Positions 55,984-64,000 of a stretch of DNA of 64,000 nt are shown here, one piece after another. The position numbers were made by a program, and so were the translations under genes. Every line of letters begins with the position of its first letter. The stretch's first letter is position 1. Below the pieces are notes generated by a model. The model made no database searches, was not told where the DNA came from, and worked only from the letters and a program-made list of their open reading frames with translations. The DNA is from Owenia fusiformis. Taxonomy: Eukaryota; Annelida; Polychaeta; Sabellida; Oweniidae. The stretch lies in contig CAIIXF020000010.1 in NCBI GenBank assembly GCA_903813345.2, positions 2,163,169-2,227,168 of the forward strand. Reading direction: 5' to 3'.

Positions 55984-56304
55984 GTTACTGGTATGCTAAT
56001 TAAGTATTGCTGTCGTTTTAGATCTCTCCTAGTGGTTGACTCTCAAAAGCCTTGGTTTTTTCATTTTTTAAATTGCCAAGATTCAGATTTGACAGTCGAC
56101 CTCAAGAGAGGTCAGTAATTACATATTGCACCATACATGCCATACTGTTTGAAAATATGGTTGTTGTGGCTAAAGAACTAGTATGTCAAAGACGGCATTA
56201 TAGGGCGAAATCAAATCAAACTATACTGTATTTTGTACAATTTTATATTGAAATAAACAACAGAATATATAGCTATAGTTATTTTTGTTTATGTGTTTAT
56301 TTTG

Positions 56305-56948
56305 GGTAAAGATTAAAAGGTGGATTGGATCGAGTGGATTGGATTCATGTAAAAGGTGGATTGGATTGGCTATCTTCAAAATATGGATTTCCTTTAAAAA
56401 ATTGTATTGATCTCCCTTTAGGAAGATTGGTGCTCTCTTCACTTGCACAATGTCAAATAATAGATGTAATATTATTTTGCTTGGGTGGGCTAGAAGGATG
56501 ACCTGGTACCCGCTTTCTGATACACAATCTTATTCATTCCAAGTGTAATTTGAGACATTTCATAAATCATAAGGCGGACTGGTTTGAAGATCCATATCAT
56601 CTGTTTTCAATCCAAACTGAACATTCCAAAAATGTTTTGTGAACATTCACACATTAATTTGAATGACAGGTTTTCTTTTTCTAAAGATCTATGTCTTACA
56701 AAAGTTGATTTACAAGGGAAAGCGGTTAAATACTTAAGAGTGTCCATGAACTAATTGGAGTATGTATTTGTCATTGCTTTGTTCTGATTTCTCAAAAGGG
56801 ACCTGTAATACTGTAGAGGGAAATTGCTTAGAGGGAGATCAACAGAAATTTTTTTTATAAGAAATTCCACATTTTGACGATTCCCGATCCAATCCACCTT
56901 TTACATGAATCCAATCCACTCGATCCAATCCACCTTTTAATCTCTACC
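56305..56948. mobile_element. Foldback/MITE with GGTGGATTGGAT-rich arms
   Basis: The left end GGTAAAGATTAAAAGGTGGA and the inverted right end GGTAGAGATTAAAAGGTGGA pair over about 65 bp (TTGGATCGAGTGGATTGGAT follows). Inner segments GATCTCCCTTTAGG and GAGGGAGATC also pair. No coding sequence. Confidence 0.8.
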
Positions 56949-57185
56949 TTATTTTGTCATTTCTTTTTGGTTATCTTTACATTGTGTTGCTTTCCCTTCT
57001 CATATTATCCCTATCATTTTTGTGAATGGTCAAATTCAAGTAATTAATGATTTCAAAAAACAATAGACGAGTGTCCCTCCAGACTCAAAATAAGCCCCAA
57101 TGCAGTGATTCAATATAAGTTTTATGAAACTGCAACATCATCGATAAATACGCCAGATATGTAAAATTACAAAATCTTATATGTA

Positions 57186-58234
57186 CCAGGTCGTTGAATA
57201 AGTTCCCGGAAAAACGCTCTCATTTTATTAGTTTATTATATTTTGCATTGAGATTTTCACAGTATGTGTGCAATTTATTTTCAAATCATTGTTTTAAATT
57301 AATTTGAAAACGTCGAACTAGTTTTTAAGTTATCCAACATCATGTGACGTCACAAAAGGGTATGCGGGGCACTGTTTAATATTACGGTTTGGATCATTAA
57401 ATCTAAACGTTTTAGTCACATTTTACAATATAATTAACACCCTTTGATGTCTTTGTATGCTTGTAAGATTATATATTCACATAGTCCTCCACTGTGATCT
57501 ACATTAAATGCTCAAAATATGAACCATCGTGTTGAATACATAGCCCATTGCTTGTATTGGTCACATAACCCAGCTTGAAACTTCTCCTTTAGTCCATTCT
57601 GAACACCTGCTTTAAGATCATCAACTGAGCCAAAGCGAATCCCCCTCAGAGCTTCCTTCAATCTGTTGAAAACAGCAAAATCTAATACTGCCGTATCAGG
57701 TGAATAGGGTGCCTGGTCTTGCAGTTCCATTTGGAGATTGATGGAAATGGTGTCCTGCAGCAAGTTAGACCTATGGCTTGGAGCATTGTCCTGATGGAAT
57801 ATCCTAGAGGACAGTAGCCATTTTGGTGTCTGACTAATGACTGATGTCATGCATTAGTTGTGTGATGTCATGCAAATATGTATGATGTCATCAATTCAAG
57901 GAATTTTTGCATCTTGTACAGCAGTAATATGATGTCACATAGTTACCATGGCAACAGGACTGTTTATTCAGTTGAAATAAAACAAATACAAAAAATGTGA
58001 ACATATGATGAATGAATTGAAAATTGTGAAATTTTAACGTCAAAATAGTGCCCCGCATACCCTTTTATGACGTCACATTATCAAGGATAAGTTAATAAAT
58101 ATGAAGTATTGTATAAAAATATTTCTATACATAAATTCTAAATAAATTTTACACATACTGTGTAAATTTCAATAAAAAATACTACAGACTAACAAAATGA
58201 GAGCGTTTTTCCGGGAACTTATTGAACGACCTGG
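57186..58234 (-). mobile_element. Internally deleted mariner-type transposon, copy B
   Basis: Same element as 25212-26274 in the opposite orientation: CCAGGTCGTTGAATAAGTTC ends, TA on both sides, inner AAAGGGTATGCGGGGCACT pair. Length 1049 bp. Both copies end the retained transposase at the same place on the 5' side, so the deletion predates their spread. Confidence 0.9.
57512..57850 (-). pseudogene. Mariner-family transposase, C-terminal fragment (copy B)
   Basis: 112 codons: MTSVISQTPKWLLSSRIFHQ, DNAPSH, APYSPDTAVLDFAVF, LKEALRGIRFG. Relative to copy A, 14 bp are lost after KQW, so the end is frameshifted (AMYSTRWFIF) and the protein is shorter. Confidence 0.85.
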
Positions 58235-58361
58235 TATTAACAGTGTTATTCAAGCCGAATTCTCACAACAGAGTGATGTGAGAAATAAATTCAAGTATCA
58301 CTGCTTTTGGGTCACCATGTCTCCTCAAATGAGCTATAATACCTCTGAACACAAATGTTGA

Positions 58362-61300
58362 TCATGTTTGTTTTGGTTGAGGGTTAAGATATTTCACTGG
58401 GATGCAGAAAGGATTCAATGACAACAAAGATGATTTGCTCGGGAGAAGTGAAAAATCTCGTGATCGCCCACTCAAATTAGAAAACCTCGAAACATCAGAA
58501 TCCAATGTTGATACCTGGGATATTTCACTGTGCAGACTTTCGTTGCCTGGAGACATTATTTGTTTGTCAAGGTATCCTGGGAACCTTTCATTTTGCACTG
58601 AGCTTGAACTTGTTGATGGTTGGGGATTGCTCATAATGTCCAATATTTGCCTAGTTGTAGTCCCTTCAATGTTCTGGTTATGATTACCATCATTAGATTG
58701 TGTGTCCAGTTTTGCTGTATCCGAGTTCATATTTGTCGAGTCTTGCGAGTCTGTATTCATTGAGATCATTGAGTCAGTGTTTGAAGGGGCTGGAGAAGCA
58801 GGGACCGAAATGCTCATTGGAGAGGGAGGAGGTTGGGATCCTGAATATTTCTTTGTCATTTTCCTCTTAGGTGGGGGTTGTGGTGGGTCGGGACTTGTCA
58901 TTCTCTCAATTTCCTGGTGCAAGGCAGGGGTGGGAGACAGCACTTGTTGTTCTACATTAGCCTCTTCTAAAGGATCTGAAATCAAAGTCAAGAAAGATGA
59001 ATGTTTGTTTGGTTGGTTGGAAATTTTTGTTGAGGCTGTTTGTTGGTGAAGGTGCCTCACAGGTGCCTTTTATTATCAAGTAATCAAACAAAGCATTAAA
59101 ATGACAACATACCACCACAACTTATTGGAAGCTGTGAGGATTTGTAAGACACCGACCGCCAAATCCTGACCACTGAACACCATCCACAAAAAAGTTTGAG
59201 ACTATTACTATATCACCACAATGTCTGTTCTGGTGGTAAAAAATGTTTCTAGGATTTTTTAACAGATTAATTAGTAAGGAATGGTGAGAACAGTAACGTT
59301 AAGAGGTTCCCCATTTTGGGGACTCCTGGCTCAGAAGGTTTTAATTTTCACTGTCATCCATATAGTACCCAAGTCAAAAGTTACATTTGAAGAATGGGCT
59401 CACATATGGATGGATAGACAGACAGAAGAGTGGATGATTCCATATAATAATAAGTTCAACATGTGGTGCAAAAAGTTCAACTGCCCTGCCACTATAAGTT
59501 ATTCAATGATTCAAATATTGAATAAAAACTGTGGTCTAGAAAGTCTCTACATTTATTAGAGCCACTGTTGTATGAACTTGTACATGGAAGTTTCCACCTA
59601 CAGTATGTCAATGGTGATATTAGTAAAGGAATCAAAATAAAGTTTTACAGACCTTCCTCAAGGGCCATCCTGGTTGAGTCATAAGCTTTTCCTCTCGAAC
59701 GAGGGTCCACTTTAACATGTAACAAGTCCCATTTCTTCAACATAAGTAACTTCTGCATTTCAGTGTCCATGCCATGCAGTTCCCCAGCCAGGTTATGTAA
59801 CAGGTCGAGCACCACTGCACACTCTGCAATGAAATAAACGGAGATCTCTTTACTCTATTCATTCAACTCAAAATTCACCTTACATTGACAAAATATCCTC
59901 AGTTGCTAATCTAAAAACCTTTTCAGATTCAGATTCAGATGAAAATGATGAGATAATACCCTAAATAAGGCGAAAATGTATTGAATACTTACCAAGAGCT
60001 GGTAGCTCTTTGGGAACCTCTCTCTTTAACAGTGCTGTCATAAACTGATATATGGCATCATAATTTGGAGTATGAATGTCCTTTGTGGCACCTTCTAGCT
60101 CTTCAATAGCTTGATCCGTGTCAAAGTGACCTATGATAGAGGTGATCTGCAAACAGAATCAACTGAGGGTAGGGTCAAATCATCAGTTATGGGGAAACTA
60201 AAACAAATATTCAGCTCCCCCTCATTGTATTTAAATAATATCTAATATTCAGGTTCTACTTGTTTCAATGTAAAAAATGCCTTTTCTTCCCTGCACCTCC
60301 ACTTTAGTTTTGTGAAAAAGCAGGATGTTGATTAAGAAATATAGACCCAAGAGCAGGGGTAATATTGTCGAATACACCCTGCAGGGCGTGAGGGGTTCAA
60401 AAGCTTTTGTTGCCTAGCCCTAAGGGGTGTATTCGACGATATTATACCTGCTCTGAGGTCTATATTACGATTCGAACATGAAAACTCTCCAAAATGTTTC
60501 GAATGTTCATTATGAACCGCCATTACTACGGCCCGCCGTTATGACGTCACACATTACACGTATTACCAGGGGTTTGTTCGTGAATATGCCCCGGGTAAAG
60601 GAAAGGAATGAAAGGAAGATCAAGTCTTACCTGCCCTAAAACATAGGAATAATCAAAGCTGTCATTGGTTATATTCTCAGCACTTCCCAACCAGCGCTGA
60701 AAAAATATAATAACATGTTTAAATGAGGTTGACTTAAAAAGTAACATGCATGTACATGTATTTTACTGTTAGGCCAGGAGAAACAGAACTTGGTTTCAAA
60801 TCAATTATCTATTTTTGTGAAAGCATTTTTAAATACATTTAAAAATATTTTTTATTCTCATCTTAATCAAAGAATATGTATAAAGAACATCATTATTTTG
60901 GCTTTGACCAATCAAATGTTATTTTTTTATTGCAATAATTTGAGAAACATACATGGTTCCCCAGAAAGAGGACAGTGGGGTTACAAACATAGGGTTTGCT
61001 CAAGTCAGCATGAACACCCGTATAGAATAGTAAGACAAATATAAAAACATAACCTTCAATTTTCTAAGTTAAACATTACGTTCTGATGCCTATAAAAAAA
61101 AATCACCTAAAATCTTCATAGCAAGTTTCAATCATCATTGCAAAGTATTTTGGGCATAATCTGTTGACCAATTTGCTACATCTTTTCAAAAATGTGTACA
61201 GGGTGTCCCGAAAGTATGGGGGCCCCCCTAGGCAGACATATACCAATGTCTTCATAGTATGTGTCATATATCATTTTGAAGCTTATCCAAACTTCCATCA

Positions 61301-63599
61301 AATTGCCAAGTATCATGGTTCAACTTAGAAATGGTAAAAAGTTCCAGGCATTTCAAAACTTAGTGTTTGGTCAAAAATATAGTTCATTTCAGTATCCTGG
61401 AAACAGCCCTGACCTGAATGTGACCGAAAATATGGGTGCTATTGTCGACAAAAGGATGGATATTGAGTTCAAAAAAGAGGAAGTTGAGGGTAGATACTCC
61501 AAGGAAACTCTTCTAGAATGCCTTAAAAGGTTTTATGAGGATTACCAAATGCCAAATCCCTATTTGAAGCACGTTTAAGGTCATATATGGAAAGCATTGC
61601 TGCCGTTAACATGGCTTAGGGAGACACACCATCTATTATTTTGGTGTAAACTGACTTTAATTTTGGCCAAACACTAAATTTTGAAATGCCCGTAACTTTT
61701 TCCCATTTGTGAGTTGAACTTGGCAGATCAATCATGTCAATGTAACTTTGGATGATCTTTAAAATGATATATGACACACACTATGGGGACATTGGTCTGC
61801 CTAGGGGGGGGGGGGGGCATATTTTCTGGGCACCCTGTACATTTAGAAAATATTTCTTTCTTTGTAATAAATCAGTGTACAAACCTGTATTGGAGCCTTT
61901 TTAACTGATTCATCCTCCTTGAAACTATCTGAAACCAGACACACATACAAATGTATAATAATTGGAAATAATATAAAGATTCCTTATACAATCTATACAA
62001 AGTGAGCAGGAAGATCATGTGGATATAGTGAAGGATGTGAAAACTGAAAAATAAACCATATTGGACCAGTGGTGAGATTCTTTCCTGAAGTTAACAGGGG
62101 TTGATGCATGGCTTTTTATCCGGCTACTGCCTGAAGTTTTGATGTATTATGTAAGCTGGTTGTAATTATGATGTATGTAAATTAAACATGGATGTAGGGC
62201 TTACATACTTAATAATCTATCCCCTACTGCCCAAACCTTTGATGTATGAATGATAATGGTTACATTTTAGTTTATGATCTATGAATGATACATACATTGT
62301 GCCCGTAGTCTTAACCTGTCAATGTACATCCTGATTTGATCTTTACTTCTCCCTGGTATCACTTTTGCTAGAGTATCAACATCCTCAGATGAATACCTGA
62401 AAATGACAACAATTGCAATTTCTGTAGCTGTCTGTCTGTGGTTTTTATGTTTTATTTCAGGAACAAATGTCAAAATCTCAAATAAATGTGACATGATTCT
62501 AAAACAATCATTACTAACTTGAATATTAAAATGTCAAGAGAGAAATAATTAATTAATTAATTAAGAATTCACCATTATGACTTTTTTACGTTAACAAAAT
62601 AGCTTTGAATTGGAATATTTTTTAAAAGGCAATGGTGTACCCAGGATCTAAAAAATAAGGTGAGGCAAATTTGAATAGGTGAGGCAAAAAGTGAGTTGAG
62701 GCAATATACAAGGAATTCAACTTCGTTTTCATAATTTCTTCTGGAGTAAAATGTCTGCCCTAATAATAATCATGGGCGTAGGGCTATATTTTGAGTTGGT
62801 ACGCACACTCGGGGATGCCGCATCGCGGGGATCAGGAGGTATGCTCCCCCACGAAATCTTTTTTCAAGGACATTATTTGATGGAATCTTAGCGTTTTTAT
62901 CAACTTTAAATGTTGACAATGGTAAACATACAGATACGGTAGGAAGCATAAATTCGCAAATAAACAAATGGATTTTAATACATTTTTAATTTTTTCAAAT
63001 TCATTTGGTACGCCTGTGCGTTGCCGTATTTTGCATAATAGGCGCTACGCCCATGATAATATATTTAGTATTGTGGGGAGTCCTGCTCAATGTCTGCCTA
63101 TTAGGGGTCTCGCAATTGCTCGGATTTACTCGAGCAATTGGTCACAATACAAGCGTATCGATACACAACTTGAATATCGGTTAAAATTCTGTATCGGTTT
63201 TAACATGAGGTTAATATCGGTGCTCGTATCGAAATTAGAGATAATGTAATGTGGGACCCCTACTGCCTATGCTCCTGAAGGGTCATGTGTAAAGTATTGG
63301 ATTGTTCTATTACAGTCAGAAGTAGAAGACCTTTAAATTAATATCAAATAAAAGTGACCTTACTGTTTCAAAGCATGAAGGAGCTTTTTCTTTTGTTCAA
63401 GTGACCAATTTTGCCTATTCTCAAACTCTAGTTCATCTGGTTCATAAATCTCTGGCTGTATTTTCTCTCTGACGGATCTCCTAGATGGAGGAGGGGGTGG
63501 AACTTTTGGCTTGTTGGGATCTTTACACGGTCTACCCACGCGTCGTTTCTTAGGTGGAGGTGGTGGCATATCTACTGTATCTACTGGGTCTGGTTCCAT
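58362..63599 (-). CDS. SNAPC2: snRNA-activating protein complex subunit 2 homologue (7 exons)
   Basis: Exons on the minus strand: 63599-63364, 62396-62296, 61928-61885, 60696-60631, 60146-59993, 59823-59653, 58975-58362 (stop TGA); 461 residues, all phases agree. In humans SNAPC2 (SNAP45) is a subunit of SNAPc, which binds the proximal sequence element of snRNA genes for Pol II and Pol III transcription. Matching parts: a SANT/Myb-like segment NWSLEQKKKLLHALKQYSSE..VIPGRSKDQIRMYIDRLRLR (about 64-112); YDAIYQFMTALL then ECAVVLDLLHNLAGEL (human AVVLDLLMSLPEEL); and the C-terminal LNPFCIPVKYL (human LNPFLVPLELL). The N-terminus has two Pro runs around a basic AT-hook-like RRVGRPCKDPNKPK. A Ser/Pro-rich disordered stretch fills exon 7. 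Introns hold a Tc1 derivative, a hAT MITE, a hairpin and one more MITE. Confidence 0.92.
60337..60469. repeat. Foldback hairpin in SNAPC2 intron
   Basis: AATATAGACCCAAGAGCAGG..GTCGAATACACCCTGCAGGGC pairs with GCCCTAAGGGGTGTATTCGA..CCTGCTCTGAGGTCTATATT. The loop is GC-rich relative to the surroundings. It resembles the hairpins at 15361 and 41207 in design, not in sequence. Confidence 0.75.
61199..61837 (+). mobile_element. Tc1-like transposon, internally deleted, in SNAPC2 intron 3
   Basis: Ends CAGGGTGTCCCGAAAGTATG and the inverse of its partner CATATTTTCTGGGCACCCTG are flanked by TA. TIRs of about 100 bp include CCTAGGCAGAC and GTGTCATATATCATTTT. It keeps a transposase C-terminus (61312-61578). 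Confidence 0.88.
61312..61578 (+). pseudogene. Tc1-family transposase, C-terminal fragment
   Basis: Reads MVQLRNGKKFQAFQNLVFGQ..FQYPGNSPDLNVTENMGAIV..LECLKRFYEDYQ and a stop. PGNSPDLNVTEN is the Tc1 PxxSPDLNPIEN motif with the last catalytic acidic residue. The first two catalytic Asp residues and the N-terminal helix-turn-helix are absent. Confidence 0.85.
62769..63057. mobile_element. MITE with ATCATGGGCGTAG termini in SNAPC2 intron 1
   Basis: ATCATGGGCGTAGGGC and the inverse of GGCGCTACGCCCATGAT form the ends. GTTGGTACGCACA and its inverse-like GGTACGCCTGTGCG extend the pairing. TA-rich flanks; 289 bp; non-coding. Confidence 0.7.
63102..63262. mobile_element. hAT-type MITE with 8-bp target duplication CTGCCTAT
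   Basis: Ends TAGGGGTCTC and GGGACCCCTA, with CTGCCTAT repeated at 63094-63101 and 63263-63270. 161 bp, in SNAPC2 intron 1, containing several GTATCG motifs. Same TIR class as 11619-12061. Confidence 0.9.
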
Positions 63600-64000
63600 G
63601 GTGCGTTTGTATCACAACTTGATGGCTAAATGAGTGACTGGCTGACTGACTACTTGTTAAGTTGGATGGCTAGAAGAAGAAATAAAACAAAATTCAAATA
63701 ATGTAGGTCACAATGGCACTGGCAGATTTCACTAATAGTGGAATTTTCTTTAGTATGAAAACTATACTCAATTCAGACAATAGAGATTGAACAATGCAGT
63801 ACTTTAACTGTGGTAAAAAGCATTAATAGTCACAGTTTGAAAAGTATATGTAATTACTGTAGCTGACAAAATATTCAGCTTGTCCAGGATGATATAGTCT
63901 GCCTTAGGTACTTCAACGTTTTTGAACAATGTGTAGTTCAGAAGAAATTCATTGTCAAATATTAAATTGAGATGCTTGTGGTTGTTCACGTCAAAGGAAA
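63600..64000. other. Upstream region of SNAPC2
   Basis: AT-rich, with no exon recognised. The SNAPC2 5' UTR and promoter should lie here on the minus strand; no TATA-like or other element stands out. Confidence 0.5.

Noticed and set aside
56052-56309. ORF after the phosphatase gene
   Set aside because: Runs into the left arm of a foldback element; no splice signals or recognisable domain.
58402-59049. Plus-strand ORFs opposite SNAPC2 exon 7
   Set aside because: Antisense of a Ser/Pro-rich exon whose minus-strand frame is supported by splicing and homology.

Overview
This is AT-rich animal DNA. Genes have many short exons with GT-AG introns, introns are crowded with small transposons, and protein content is metazoan: YTHDC2, a receptor-type tyrosine phosphatase, class-A-like GPCRs and SNAPC2. 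LINE 3' tails, hAT, Tc1/mariner, CACTA and Crypton-like fragments and abundant foldback repeats suggest a marine invertebrate (hemichordate, other invertebrate deuterostome or lophotrochozoan). The species cannot be fixed from sequence alone. All gene models are conceptual splices made by eye, checked for reading-phase continuity at every junction.

Layout. (1) 1-14739, + strand: the 3' half of a YTHDC2-type m6A reader/RNA helicase gene (14 exons), from the end of the helicase-associated region through the YTH domain to a long Gly/Gln/Asn-rich tail. Its introns hold four TIR elements, an exon-anchored 89-bp minisatellite of about 2.7 kb and a tandemly repeated exon end. (2) 14740-26600: mostly gene-free, with a LINE fragment split by a CACTA element and a foldback element split by a mariner derivative. 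(3) 26664-44561, - strand: six intronless GPCR genes and one GPCR pseudogene remnant, produced by successive tandem block duplications whose intergenic DNA is still alignable. (4) 47626-55260, + strand: a 12-exon receptor-type tyrosine phosphatase with a giant Ser/Thr-rich ectodomain and probably dead catalytic residues (WPD to WPI). Three of its exon ends are tandemly repeated. (5) 57186-58234: a second mariner derivative. (6) 58362-63599, - strand: a complete 7-exon SNAPC2 (snRNA-activating complex subunit 2) homologue.

The three housekeeping-type genes are not functionally linked. YTHDC2 acts on m6A-marked RNA, SNAPC2 in snRNA gene transcription, and the phosphatase-like receptor and GPCRs at the cell surface. 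The most unusual theme is recurrence of short tandem duplications that start in an exon and carry its splice site into the intron: four exon ends with donor sites, plus one exon start amplified about 30 times. A second theme is internally deleted DNA transposons that keep only the C-terminal catalytic end of their transposase.
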